The notes: generated by a model from the letters alone, not told the origin. Positions 21,395-32,050 are shown, counted from the first letter of the stretch. The stretch: DNA of 64,000 nucleotides from Molanna angustata (GCA_963576475.1 OY754982.1:3396701-3460700); one strand, 5' to 3'. Numbers and translations: made by a program.

Positions 21395-21838
21395 TCTATA
21401 ACTGCTGAACGTACAACACTATCCATACCTATCCATAATACAGAATTTCTCAGCTCTTCGTTCGAAGTACAATCAGCAAGATTATGGAATAGCCTTAGTC
21501 CGGATATTGCGTCGTCTAACTCACTTAGTATTTTCAAGAAAAAACTAAAGAAGGAATATTTATCCTTGAACACCTGATCGCGATTTCCTCTCCTGTCCTT
21601 ACCATATCCTTTTTCTTGCTATGAATTATATATTTTTTTGTTTAATAGTATTTAAGTGTTATACGTATTTTATTTGATTACTTTTACTCTTTTTTATTTG
21701 CTGTTGTACATACACAATGTTGTCATACTTTGTAATCTGGTTGGTTGGAAGAAATTGCCTTATGGCAATAAACCCGCCAGTGTACAATTATATTTGTTTA
21801 TATAACGTACAAGAAGATGTATAAATAAATAAATAACT
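21395..21838 (+). pseudogene. Jockey-X LINE 3' end
   Basis: The plus strand reads ERTTLSIPIHNTEFLSSSF, then EVQSARLWNSLSPDIASSNS and FKKKLKKEYLSLNT, then a stop. The 3' UTR contains the stem-loop ATTGCC-TTAT-GGCAAT near 21760, then CCCGCCAGTGTAC and an AAATAAATAAAT tail. It is nearly identical to 46800-47235 but retains 8 bp deleted there, and its remaining coding is in frame. It is severely 5'-truncated. Confidence 0.8.
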
Positions 21839-21839
21839 T

Positions 21840-22400
21840 TATTTAATAAGAAATTACTTTTTTAACCATTTTTGAGATGTTTGGCACTTTTTTCACTCGC
21901 TTCTACATTGATTAGATAAAGAAAAATACTATTTTTACTAATATATTTTTTTTTATTTTTGTTACAGGTAAGTCATCACTTCACTATCAAGATCTTGGTC
22001 ACTTCTCTGATGCTATTCCTGCAAAGGTTTGAAGTGCATATATTATCTTAATATTCGTAGGTAATAATACGTAATTTATTATTTAAAATGAATTATGTAG
22101 GTTGATGTTATATTTATTTTTGTCCAAATATTGTCTCCTTATGATATTATGCCAGTTTTTTTTCTACATTTCATAATCTGATTTTACCATATTTCAAGAA
22201 TTAAATGGTTTTTAGAAAGGGACCTTATTGTTGTGTATGATGAGCTGCACGTTAGTTGGGACCCTCAAAATAATGGCCTACGACCAATAAAAAATATATT
22301 AAACATCTGGTATTCTATCTATTTGACTTTGATTAAAAAAAAAATATACGTCTTAGGATTAAAAAAAAATCGGATCGAATGAATATTATAAAATTTAACG
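21840..22400. other. No gene; short R1-like LINE UTR match
   Basis: AGATCTTGGTCACTTCTCTG at 21990-22010 matches the 3' UTR of the R1-like LINE (reverse complement of about 11722-11742). Nothing else is recognised. Confidence 0.35.
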
Positions 22401-22523
22401 TTGTTTCGTTCACGAAGTGAAAGTTCATAATAATATTATTACTAGAATTAAATCACAGTTTTTACTGTCGCTCAGGCTCATAACTCACGTGGATACTTAC
22501 TTACTTATCGAGTCCGGAACTCA

Positions 22524-23365
22524 GATTTTGCCACTCCAATGTGTGGCGGCGGAAATCGCCCTGTCGGTTAGTTTAATCAGGTCGTCCATGTGGCAACCCT
22601 CGTCCAATTCTGGGCAGGACAGCAGATGGTCGTCATCCTGCACTGCCCCACAATCACAGAGGGTATCATCCTCCGTCGAGAAGCCCCACCTGTGCAGGTT
22701 GCTCTTGCAGCCACTCACACCCACCCTCAGCCTGTTCAGTGTCTTCCATATTGGGAATGGCAGGCAGTGCGCCCTATTCGCCTTCTCGCTTGTGTCCATC
22801 CATGCAGAGATTGGGTCGTCCATCCACAACTCCTCTCGACGTTGCTTCTGGGAGGTCTGCAGGTCGGCTGTGGACTTTAGGAAGCTATTCCTTGACTTGA
22901 GGCGAGGGTTTGGTGTTTTGTGTTCATAGAGTGGGTGTCTTGGGTCGTGTATCTGCTTATGCCTCTCCGCATCTGCTGCCACTCTTCTTCTGATGTTAGG
23001 GGGTGCTATGCCTATTATGGGATACAATTTGTTTATGGCTGTGGGTCTAAGACATCCTGATATAATTCGTGCCATTTCATTAACTGCAACATCCACTTGG
23101 TTGGCATGAGCTGATCCAAACCATACAGGGCAAGCATATTCGGCGGCAGAGAGGCACAGTCCCAGAGCAGAGGTGCGCAAGAGTTCAGGGCATGCTCCCC
23201 AAGTTGATCCGACAAGCTTTCTTAAGATATTGTTTCTGGCGGAGACCTTCTGTTTCGTGTTTAGGCAGTGCTGCTTGTAAGTCAGAGATCGATCTAGTGT
23301 CACTCTCAGATACTTTGGTGCGTGGCAGTTTTTGAGTTCCTCATTTCTGGGGAGTAAGAAAGGGG
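22524..23365 (-). pseudogene. LINE ORF2 C-terminal region, long open frame
   Basis: On the minus strand an open frame of about 280 recognisable codons reads APKYLRVTLDRSLTYKQHC, then KVSARNNILRKLVGSTWGA and LCLSAAEYACPVWFGSAH. It continues with LNRLRVGVSGCKSNLHRWGF and CDCGAVQDDDHLLSC, a C-x-C-x7-H-x4-C zinc-knuckle pattern. This is a widespread insect/arthropod non-LTR retrotransposon family. No stop interrupts this part. The preceding 60 codons (23366-23531) are unrelated, so the 5' junction lies near 23365. The copy is truncated but young-looking. Confidence 0.85.
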
Positions 23366-23539
23366 CCTCCACGAAGATTGCTAAAGATCGTGAAACAAAA
23401 CAACCAACTATAAGACCGATAAGGAGAAACAAAAGATTTAACGACAATGGAAAAAAAAGAAAAAAGCAATCGGGCACTCTCTGGAAACGACAATTGTCGG
23501 CGAACCCTTTCACTACCGGACAGCCACTCACGTGGATTA

Positions 23540-24080
23540 AGACTGTGTTTGTATACCTACTAGTAATAATTTCAAATGAATATTATTTTTGAGACAATAT
23601 TTATTTAATCCGAATAGTGAAACTCCATGACACGACAAATTTAAAGTCACAAATGTAAGTTTCATTATATAGATACAATAAATTTATTGTGAAAAAATTA
23701 ACAGATGAATTTTTAAGCTTGGCTAGTAATATTTATTATCTTCTTTAAAAACATCCAATTTTGCAGCATTCAAGTTTATCGTTTCTTCCAACGTCGAGCT
23801 GAAGTTTAATTATTATTTTGTTTATAGCAATAGCTTTAGTTAATTCTGTAATCTATTAGCTGAAATTGTATCGGAGTTCTGCGACAAATTTTGCCGCTGT
23901 TTTGTATGCACGGACACGGAACGACAATAAATTTTCGAAGGTAAAACTCGCTGAAAAATTCATACAATATACACACTAGTACAATTATGGATGTGAGTTT
24001 TTGAAAGGAATTATAAATATTTTGTTGTTATTCTATAAACAATATATCCAATTTACTATCAACTACTATGGAACAGATAA
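23540..24080. other. No gene recognised
   Basis: AT-rich sequence with no repeat or coding motif identified. Confidence 0.4.
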
Positions 24081-24084
24081 ACTC

Positions 24085-24620
24085 AACTAAATGTCGTATT
24101 CTGAGCGTCTAAAGCACTTTAATATTGAAAGACTATCAGATAGAAGAGCAACATCAGAGCTCATATTGTTTTTCAAGATACTAAATAGTTTGGTCGATAC
24201 CAATATTATAGAGAAAATTAACATCCATGCCAATGTTACGCTAAGAAACACGGAAGTATTTCGTTTAAATATATAACTACTATAACAATGTAGGCCATTT
24301 CAGTCCACTGAGTAGAATGATTCGCTCCTATAATTCTTTATACACAAAAAACTGAAAACTTCGACATATTCTCAAACAGCCTCAGCACCTTCAAGCGTTT
24401 GACACGAGCAAGACAACAATCATTATGAGATTTTTCCCTTAATAATTCCTTTTCTGCAGTATGTTTTAACAATACACTACACTGTGTGTGTTATAGTTAC
24501 CTATTTAGATTATTTTCTAAAGACTAGTTAGATCAATTAAGATTTACTTTCGATAAATGTTTGTATTAGCAATATATATTTAATATTTAATTAAACGATA
24601 TACATATATTCAATGTATGT
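24085..24620 (+). pseudogene. LINE C-terminal fragment
   Basis: The plus strand reads SYSERLKHFNIERLSDRRAT, then LILFFKILNSLVDTN. After a stop and frame changes it reads HFSPLSRMIRSYNSLYT. The ERL..L.I..L..RR pattern is the thumb-proximal C-terminal segment of many Jockey/CR1-like ORF2 proteins. The 3' limit is uncertain. Confidence 0.65.
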
Positions 24621-24654
24621 TGTAAACATACAATGTATGTTGTAAACTTAGATG

Positions 24655-24830
24655 AGTCGATGGCAGAGCGGTTAGCGCGCTGGGCTAGCAATCCAGTGGT
24701 CGCGAGTTCGAAACTTGCCTCGACCGATTTCGTTCACCTATAGCACAAGCATTTATGCTTATTTTAGGGAACGTAGGAAGATGTGTATGTACTTGTTTAA
24801 CAAGGACATATTCATTTTTATTAAAAAAAA
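24655..24830 (+). mobile_element. tRNA-derived SINE1, best-preserved copy
   Basis: GATGGCAGAGCGGTTAGCGC gives a good box A and CGAGTTCGAAAC a near-canonical box B. An anticodon-arm-like CTGGGCTAGCAATCCAG lies between them. The tail CCTATAGCACAAGCATTTAT, TTTAGGGAACG and AAGGACATATTCATTTTTAT ends in oligo-A at 24822-24830. Upstream flank ATGTTGTAAAC also occurs in every unit of the adjacent 109-bp satellite, so the SINE seems to sit inside the first unit. Confidence 0.8.
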
Positions 24831-26332
24831 ACACCAGTTATTGGAGCATTGGAACTACTATATGCTGATTCTGTCTATATTATGTTTTATGTGTATTCCT
24901 ATGTTCTGTTGGTGATACTTATTACATTATGTTGTAAACACCTGTTATTGGAGCATTGGAACTACTATGATGATTCTAACTGTCTATATTATGTTTTATG
25001 TGTATTCCTATGTTCTGTTGGTGATACTTATTACATTATGTTGTAAACACCTGTTATTGGAGCATTGGAACTACTATGATGATTCTAACTGTCTATATTA
25101 TGTTTTATGTGTATTCCTATGTTCTGTTGGTGATACTTATTACATTATGTTGTAAACACCTGTTATTGGAGCATTGGAACTACTATGATGATTCTAACTG
25201 TCTATATTATGTTTTATGTGTATTCCTATGTTCTGTTGGTGATACTTATTACATTATGTTGTAAACACCTGTTATTGGAGCATTGGAACTACTATGATGA
25301 TTCTAACTGTCTATATTATGTTTTATGTGTATTCCTATGTTCTGTTGGTGATACTTATTACATTATGTTGTAAACACCTGTTATTGGAGCATTGGAACTA
25401 CTATGATGATTCTAACTGTCTATATTATGTTTTATGTGTATTCCTATGTTCTGTTGGTGATACTTATTACATTATGTTGTAAACACCTGTTATTGGAGCA
25501 TTGGAACTACTATGATGATTCTAACTATCTATATTATGTTTTATGTGTATTCCTATGTTCTGTTGGTGATACTTATTACATTATGTTGTAAACACCTGTT
25601 ATTGGAGCATTGGAACTACTATGATGATTCTAACTATCTATATTATGTTTTATGTGTATTCCTATGTTCTGTTGGTGATACTTATTACATTATGTTGTAA
25701 ACACCTGTTATTGGAGCATTGGAACTACTATGATGATTCTAACTGTCTATATTATGTTTTATGTGTATTCCTATGTTCTGTTGGTGATACTTATTACATT
25801 ATGTTGTAAACACCTGTTATTGGAGCATTGGAACTACTATGATGATTCTAACTGTCTATATTATGTTTTATGTGTATTCCTATGTTCTGTTGGTGATACT
25901 TATTACATTATGTTGTAAACACCTGTTATTGGAGCATTGGAACTACTATGATGATTCTAACTATCTATATTATGTTTTATGTGTATTCCTATGTTCTGTT
26001 GGTGATACTTATTACATTATGTTGTAAACACCTGTTATTGGAGCATTGGAACTACTATGATGATTCTAACTATCTATATTATGTTTTATGTGTATTCCTA
26101 TGTTCTGTTGGTGATACTTATTACATTATGTTGTAAACACCTGTTATTGGAGCATTGGAACTACTATGATGATTCTAACTATCTATATTATGTTTTATGT
26201 GTATTCCTATGTTCTGTTGGTGATACTTATTACATTATGTTGTTAACACCTGTTATTGGAGCATTGGAACTACTATGATGATTCTAACTGTCTATATTAT
26301 GTTTTATGTGTATTCCTATGTTCTGTTGGTGT
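24831..26332 (+). repeat. 109-bp satellite, about 13.8 units
   Basis: The unit begins CACCTGTTATTGGAGCATTG and recurs every 109 bp from 24831 to 26332. Units are almost identical. The main variable site is AACTGTC/AACTATC. G is in units 2-6, 9-10 and 14, and A is in units 7-8 and 11-13. The first unit is diverged and the last is cut at GTTCTGTTGGTG. The repeated 62-codon frames are artefacts, because 109 is not a multiple of three and each frame stops in the next unit. Confidence 0.97.
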
Positions 26333-26528
26333 TTCTTTTAATAACTTAAATAAAATAAACAGCGGGGAGTTATGAATTTACACTTATTTAAAAACATATC
26401 TTTTGTACATAAGGCCTTTCGCACACGAAACAACCACAATCCAACTGAAACCAATTGGTAATATGTATATACATATATTACAAATATAAAAAAAACTACT
26501 TGGCATTAGTTCTATTGAAATTTATTTG
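26333..26528. other. Flank of the satellite, no gene
   Basis: AT-rich with no coding motif. Sequence near 26500 probably belongs to the Penelope-type end annotated next. Confidence 0.35.
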
Positions 26529-26569
26529 ATTATCGACGCGTTTCGTGCAAGGCACATCGTAAGAATAAT
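26529..26569 (-). ncRNA. Hammerhead-ribozyme-like motif (diverged), Penelope-type end
   Basis: On the minus strand the order is: stem I strand ATTATT, core CTTACGA, T, stem II GTGC-CTT-GCAC, GAAA, palindromic stem III CGCG, TC, and stem I strand GATAAT. Stem I pairs over 6 bp with one G-U. The core differs from CTGANGA at one conserved position (G to T), which should impair cleavage. The layout with a minimal self-complementary stem III matches hammerheads known from Penelope-like elements. Confidence 0.5.
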
Positions 26570-26579
26570 ACTCTACAAG

Positions 26580-27530
26580 ACTGAGACTAGCTGTTATATA
26601 CAAAATTTACATGACAGGTGTATAAAAGTATTGGTTTTTGAACGGTTGTAAAATAAGCGATATAATGCAAATTAATGAATCTATACAAATCTACGTTTTA
26701 ATACAATGAAAGTTGTTGGGTCACTGGTTGTAGTCCCTGTGTCCATTAGGTCTATAACAAAAGAAAAAGACAGCAGTAAAATACGAAAGGTAAATAATAT
26801 TGTATTTATTGGTTAATTGTTATCTTTTAAGTGTGGTTAAAACCAATGTATTTATAAACAGGTTAATATTAATCTTAATCATGAATTTAACAACAAAGGA
26901 AGGTATATGTCTATCTAATCCATCGGTTTCAATAATGGTGAATATATTATGATCAATTTGTTTATTGATGAGTAATTTTTGTGGATCAAGTGGTAATAGT
27001 CATTGCCAGCTGCAACAAAACTTATGTTCTCACTGTTATAAATAGTTTTGTCGTATTTAACGAAATCTGCTATATGGTATAGGTACTGCGTATGAGGGTT
27101 GCACAGTATTATATTTTTAGGTACTATTCTTCTATATATGGGGGATGAAACTCAAAATAATACGCCGTGTAGGCATTATCACGTATGTACATTACAATGT
27201 AACCAAGATGAGTTGTAATCGTCGCTTCCTACTAGCCGTGTCCAGAATGCCTGGAATGAGTCAAGTAATGATAAAGATTTAGAACTAGAAGATTTTGAAT
27301 TCAGCCGTACATAAAAAATAACGTCTTTTCGAGAATATTCTATTTTTATAATCATGTAGGTATTAGGTATAGAATATTTTTCAAATTACTGAACAAATTT
27401 AAAATTTTCTTGCTAATACATAATGAATATTATGAACGAGTCGGCAACGCAACGACACGAGCAACATACACTGCTTGTCGCGACGAACTAGTCGCGACGA
27501 ACTAGTCGCAACACAGTTTCTTAAATATTA
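26580..27530. other. No gene recognised
   Basis: AT-rich sequence. A 13-bp direct repeat GTCGCGACGAACT lies near 27478-27503. Nothing else is supported. Confidence 0.4.
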
Positions 27531-27532
27531 AC

Positions 27533-28190
27533 TTCTTCTTCTCTTCTTTCTCAGCCATCTCTCCACTGCTGGATGTAGGCCTCTTCTAAAATCTTCCACT
27601 CGTCTTTTTTCTGGGCTTTTCGAACCCATCCGCTTCCAGCGACAGGGACAATATCATCGGCCCACCTTTTCTGGGACCGGCCTATTCCCCTTTTCATATC
27701 CCATGGTCTCCAATTTAGAATTCTGGGTGCCCATCTGTCCGTACCCTGTCTGGCAACATGACTTGCCCATTACCATTTAAGTTTTGCAACTCGATCCATG
27801 ACATCAACAACTTTTGTCTGGCGTCTGATTTCTTCATTTCTAATTTTGTCTCTTAGACTTACGCCTATCATTTGCCTTTCCATGGATCTCTGAGTGCATT
27901 TTAGCTTATGTATGGTCCTCGCAGTTAGCGTGATAGTTTCCAGACCATACGTAAGCACAGACAGGATACATGTTTCAAACACTTTTCTTTTCAGACATGT
28001 GGGAATATCTCTGTTTTTTAGGACATGTTTAAGTTTCCCAAAGGCTGCCCAACCTAGTCCGATCCTTCTGGGTATTTCTGCTGTCTGGTTATCCTTTCCT
28101 AATTTTATTTTATGTCCAGGGTATACGTATTCTTCAACAGCCTCAATTATTTTATTATTAATTGTGATATTGCTGTCACAATCAAATCCC
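27533..28190 (-). pseudogene. RTE-like LINE, about 210 codons of ORF2 C-terminus
   Basis: The minus strand from 28190 reads NNKIIEAVEEYVYPGHKIKL, then GKLKHVLKNRDIPTCLK, LSVLTYGLETITLTARTIHK and KIRNEEIRRQTKVVDVMDRV. The end is KAQKKDEWKILEEAYIQQW near 27560. The segment is nearly continuous, with an apparent frame break near 27765, and it runs to the true 3' end of the coding region. Its 3' end is repeated in inverted orientation at 28187-28300. Confidence 0.8.
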
Positions 28191-28300
28191 TGTCGCTGGA
28201 AGCAGATGGGTTCAAAAAGCCCAAAAAAAGAGGAGTGGAAGCTTTTAGAAGAGGCCTACATCCAGCAGTGTAGAGATGGCTGAGAAAGAAGAAGAAGAAC
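28187..28300 (+). repeat. Inverted second copy of the same LINE 3' end
   Basis: CCCTGTCGCTGGAAGCAGAT, then CAAAAAGCCC and GGCCTACATCCAGCAGTG, mirror 27645-27533 with about 90% agreement by eye. The two arms, about 113 bp each, enclose about 540 bp. It ends in a GAAGAAGAAGAAC tail. Confidence 0.75.
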
Positions 28301-28309
28301 AAAACAATG

Positions 28310-29040
28310 AACTATTCTTGTATAATGTGGCTCCTGAAAAGGGACATACAGAATATTTCCACGGACCTGATCCTTAAATTATTATATGTGGTAAGGCATC
28401 GGTACAATGGTGAATTACGAGTGGCTTTACTTATCCAAAGGAACTGGTTCCTGGTATTTGAATGTACTTTCCAAACAATGTGAAAAATAAAAAAGTACTT
28501 AAAAACAAAGTAGGTACCAATTGATGCCATTTGAAAGCCAACCTGTTTCGTAGAATATTCTAGAGGGAACAAGAGTAATACTACAAAACAAAACGATAAA
28601 ATACTCCGCCATCAACGTTTTTATGTCTCTCATAGTAAAGCATGGCCGTAAAGTAAATAAATTTTTGAATTTTCAAATGATAATAATTTTATTTTTATCT
28701 ACGCGTTCGCGAACGTAAACGTTATATAACAATTATTATTGTAAATATAGCAACTCAGATAAAATAGAAATAAGCCATACGGTGAATAGGGAACGTAATG
28801 AATTTTATTATTTTCTTGTTTGTAAATTGGCCATAACAAAATGTGATAAAAACGTCAATTAATTAAATTGGACTAGGTACATATATACATAAAAGATTAC
28901 ACTTATTCAACTCGTAAGGTAGCTACTTAATAATCTTTTTTGTTGTGGTCAACACTAATATTATTCCAAAGATGTGTCAAACAAAAAAGTTTTTTTTTTG
29001 TTTTTGCTATCAATTTGATCGTACTATACTAACTATTCCC
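28310..29040. other. No gene recognised
   Basis: AT-rich sequence. An 86-codon minus-strand frame has no known motif. Confidence 0.4.
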
Positions 29041-29044
29041 ATTC

Positions 29045-29112
29045 ATTCTATTGAATTTCTCAGTTCCTATTTTGAAGTATGTACAATCAGCAAGACTATG
29101 GAACTCTTTAAG
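29045..29112 (+). pseudogene. Jockey-X LINE scrap
   Basis: ATTGAATTTCTCAGTTCC, then GTACAATCAGCAAGACTATG, then GAACTCTTTAAGTG, matches the EFLSSSFEVQSARLWNSL coding of Jockey-X. It is truncated at both ends. Confidence 0.6.
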
Positions 29113-29400
29113 TGATGATTTTCATCATCACCCGAGGGCCTGTAGCCCATCATGAGCCTTGTCCTCCTCAAGAACTTTCCGCTATTCTACTCGGTCCTTC
29201 GCCCGCACCTTCCAAATATTTTTTTTTCGCAGTCTCCCTCTCCACCCCATTTCAGAACGTTATAGGACTGTTGTCATGTTCATCCCCAAGATGGCTTCTC
29301 TTCGAACAACACAAGGACTACCACTCAGGATATTTCATACTACTAATAGTCCAACACATGTCATGGGGGCCTGCTAGTCAAACTTGGATTAACTCGGAAC
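29113..29400. other. GC-richer block, possible LINE remnant
   Basis: The minus strand contains a sequence resembling the C-terminal tail of RTE/CR1-type ORF2 (FLRRTRLMMGYR-like), with stops. The similarity is weak and the rest is unrecognised. Confidence 0.3.
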
Positions 29401-29401
29401 A

Positions 29402-29775
29402 AATCTATTTATTTATTTATTTCAATCTTTCAGTACCTACATATAATTAGTACACCGGTGGGCTTATTGCCTAATGGCATTTTCTTCCAACCAACCAGAG
29501 TAAATGTTAAATATACAAAACAGTGTGTACTATGGCAATAAGTTAATCACATTACAAAATAAATAAAGATAGCAAAAGAAAAGTTAAAAAAAACAAATAA
29601 GATAGGTAGCATATAAGAACAATTCATCAATGATAAGAAAACTAAAGGATAAGGAAAGGAAGAGGAGAGGAAGATGTAATCAGGTGTTGTCAGATAAATA
29701 TTTTTGCTTCAGCCTTTTCTTGAAGATGTTTAGTGAGATAGACGACGTTATATCAGGACTTAGACTATTCCATAG
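29402..29775 (-). pseudogene. Jockey-X LINE 3' end, minus strand
   Basis: An ATTTATTTATTTATTT tail at 29404 is followed by CACCGGTGGGCTTATTGCC and TGGCATTTTCTTCCAACCAA, which is the reverse complement of the Jockey-X 3' stem-loop. Coding similar to LFKKRLKQKYL is found at 29690-29740. It ends abruptly at 29775, where the R1-like fragment begins in the opposite orientation. Confidence 0.7.
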
Positions 29776-30255
29776 ACTATTTCATATCCTTTGGGATTGT
29801 TGCTACCCAATGGTGTCCTCTTATAGTTCGGAGTTCCTCGTTGCTGTCCGTGGGTCTCTTTAAGTTCACATTGGTCATGCGGATTTCGTGATGTCGAAGA
29901 ACAATTTTAAAGCCTTCAAGAAGTTCTGTCATAGTTATGGTGCCTTACTATTGGTTATTTCCCATTAAGATTATTTTTTAAAGAGATCTTAGTCACACCT
30001 TTAATGCTTTACATTCAAAAAGATCTGTCGACGAAGTCGACGATCTTTTTAAATGTGAAGTCGACGACAGTCCACGAGTGTGAATCTTCTATTCAGATTC
30101 GTCTATGGTTCTTTTTGCACTATGGTGCCGAGATTGCTAATCTAGAGGGCTCCAGGAACTACGTTTCATGCTATGCATTTTTTTCGCCGCTCATTTAGCT
30201 TTTTGTAAAGGGGCCGTTTACAGGCCCCATATGCAGAGCGGGTGGTGGCGAAAAA
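29776..30255 (+). pseudogene. R1-like LINE 3' end, second copy
   Basis: The plus strand reads FHILWDCCYPMVSSYSSEFL, a stop, then IGHADFVMSKNNFKAFKKF, matching the last 60 residues of the element at 11762. The 3' UTR matches rc(11640-11498): ACTATGGTGCCGAGATTGCT, GGGGCCGTTTACAGGCCCC and GCAGAGCGGGTGGTGG. It carries an extra hairpin at 30011-30056. Confidence 0.75.
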
Positions 30256-30259
30256 TACT

Positions 30260-30830
30260 TGGATCAAGTACCAACATCAAATGAATCAAGTTTCAGAGCT
30301 CTAAATAGTCGGGAAGTTAGCTAAAATTCGATTGCAGTAGGAACAGTCAGACATGTAAAGACGATTCAAATGATGTTTATTTATTTATTTAAAGGACAAC
30401 ATACAGCATATAATAAATTACAAAACATAAAGATAATTTGATTAAGAATAAATTGATTAAGATAAAATAATTTGATTAAGATGTAAAAATTATGAAATTT
30501 CCACTATTCTCTTGTATCTACATTTCTATAGAGAGTAAAGTGTTTAAGAATTACACTAAGAGAAGAGTACATTACTTACCAAATATATAAAAATATAAAA
30601 TTATTATAATATGTATTAGGTACATATTATAAATATTGATAATGATGGTTATTTTCCCCTTTTCAATAAACATTTGTATATAAGTCATAAATAATCTATT
30701 GTTCATTGTTTTGTATTTTACTTAAGAATTTCTGTTCCCCTTCACCTTTAGAAAAATCCCTTTCCCTTCACCTTTACACACCCTAGTTCTAAAATATAAA
30801 TATTGTTTATTCAATTTTGTAGTAACATAT
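30260..30830. other. AT-rich sequence, probable LINE tail at 30372
   Basis: TTTATTTATTTATTTAAAGG at 30373 looks like a minus-strand LINE tail, but no coding follows. CCCCTTCACCTTTAG/CCCTTCACCTTTACA is a short direct repeat near 30740. Confidence 0.35.
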
Positions 30831-30844
30831 TTAATATAAATTGT

Positions 30845-30886
30845 GCCTCTGAAGATGCTAGTTTTGTCTAGCGAAAGTACTTAGGC
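30845..30886 (+). ncRNA. Hammerhead-ribozyme-like motif, Penelope-type end
   Basis: The order on the plus strand is GCCT (stem I), CTGAAGA (conserved core CUGANGA), T, stem II GCTAG-TTTTGT-CTAGC, GAAA, palindromic GTAC (minimal stem III), TT (the U-H cleavage position), and AGGC (stem I). All invariant core residues of a type I hammerhead are present. The extra T between core and stem II also occurs in the other copies here. Downstream sequence (CATTGTGGATAAAA.CGGTGTTTT) is shared with the copy at 59765, as expected for one element family. Hammerheads with a tiny palindromic stem III are known from Penelope-like elements and are thought to cut as dimers. Confidence 0.65.
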
Positions 30887-30929
30887 TCATTAAATTGTAC
30901 TCATTGTGGATAAAAACGGTGTTTTATTT

Positions 30930-31590
30930 TTATAAATAATTTTAATATTTACTTTAGGAATATAAAAATATGTTGAAAGAAAATATTCATAGTAACATTT
31001 GTATTACCAAACACGAGAAAAATAGTTTTATGTGCTGTGTCTTACCAAGAATCGATGAGTTTTTGTATTTCTTAGAATCGAAATAGGTAATCCAGCTTCA
31101 TTTCAATTCTTAAATGTATTTTCGTTAGACCAAAGAATGGAGCAGCGACTCGCTTTATTCTAGGGCAGCCATTAAAGGTTATATAAAGTATCTGAAAGGC
31201 GAAATGATTAAGTATAAAATTCCATTTGAAACAATAGCGTATCCAAAAGGTACTGTGAGATCCCTCGGGTATCATTATTCGATCCACTCATTTCCTCAAC
31301 TTTCCTTTCCAATCCTAGATGAAAATTACTTTCCTCAATGCATTATTTGCGGAGAGTAATGCTTTTTTTTCGATTGCTTTATTTTGAGAACTTCACAAAA
31401 ACGGTATGTCGTCTATGAGACAGTTAGAATTAAATATTTTGCAGATATCAAATATTATATGAAGTCCATACATACATACCAACACACCATGTCCATTGCG
31501 GGACAGTTTTATTAAACGTAGAAGAAATATTCAAATAATTGCCAAAATATATATCATTTTTTTCATGAAATGAAATTTGAGTTAAACGCG
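30930..31590. other. No gene recognised
   Basis: AT-rich, no shared repeat or coding motif seen. Confidence 0.4.
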
Positions 31591-31869
31591 CTTTTAACCC
31601 TTAATTACTCGCACGAAGAAAATAACATAACTGCTCACATGGGGTCACAGGTGACCCCAAATTGTAGGAATAATTTTTATTATTTATTAAATATATGTAT
31701 AAGTAAATAAAACTTGTTTATTATTAAAGTGCTTTATTTATTCTATTGTAATTAAAAGGAATAACATGAACTAAATATCTAATTAAACAAAATCAAGCTA
31801 AATTAAAATAGTTATCAAAAATTAACAATTTGTACTTATACTGAGATCAAAGTTAAAATTTTAGAATAT

Positions 31870-32050
31870 TTTTAGGAACTCTCCGAATCACTTTTATTAC
31901 ACTGTTGACAGCATATTTGAGAGTGATCATTGCACACAAACTTTGCACATTTTGTGGATTTTGTTGATACTTTTCGAGTAACGTAACGAAACTCGCACGG
32001 GGTCACCGCTTAAGAGCGCAGCGACACATCCTTCCACTCCAGTGACTTGG
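31870..32050 (-). pseudogene. piggyBac-like transposase C-terminal zinc-finger remnant
   Basis: The pattern C-x2-C, then H, then CC-x2-C near the stop fits the Cys-rich C-terminal domain that binds DNA ends in piggyBac transposases. It lies at the correct end of the element relative to the terminal repeats. One frameshift and the loss of all upstream catalytic sequence (the DDD core) make it non-functional. Confidence 0.5.

Noticed and set aside
22417..22929. 170-codon plus-strand open frame
   Set aside because: It is the antisense shadow of the LINE ORF2 fragment on the minus strand at 22524-23365.
24849..26278. A dozen repeated 62-codon frames, CRISPR-like regularity
   Set aside because: It is a head-to-tail 109-bp satellite without distinct spacers. 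The frames are the same unit read repeatedly.
27894..28283. 129-codon plus-strand open frame
   Set aside because: Mostly antisense to the LINE on the minus strand, ending by chance in the inverted LINE 3' end.
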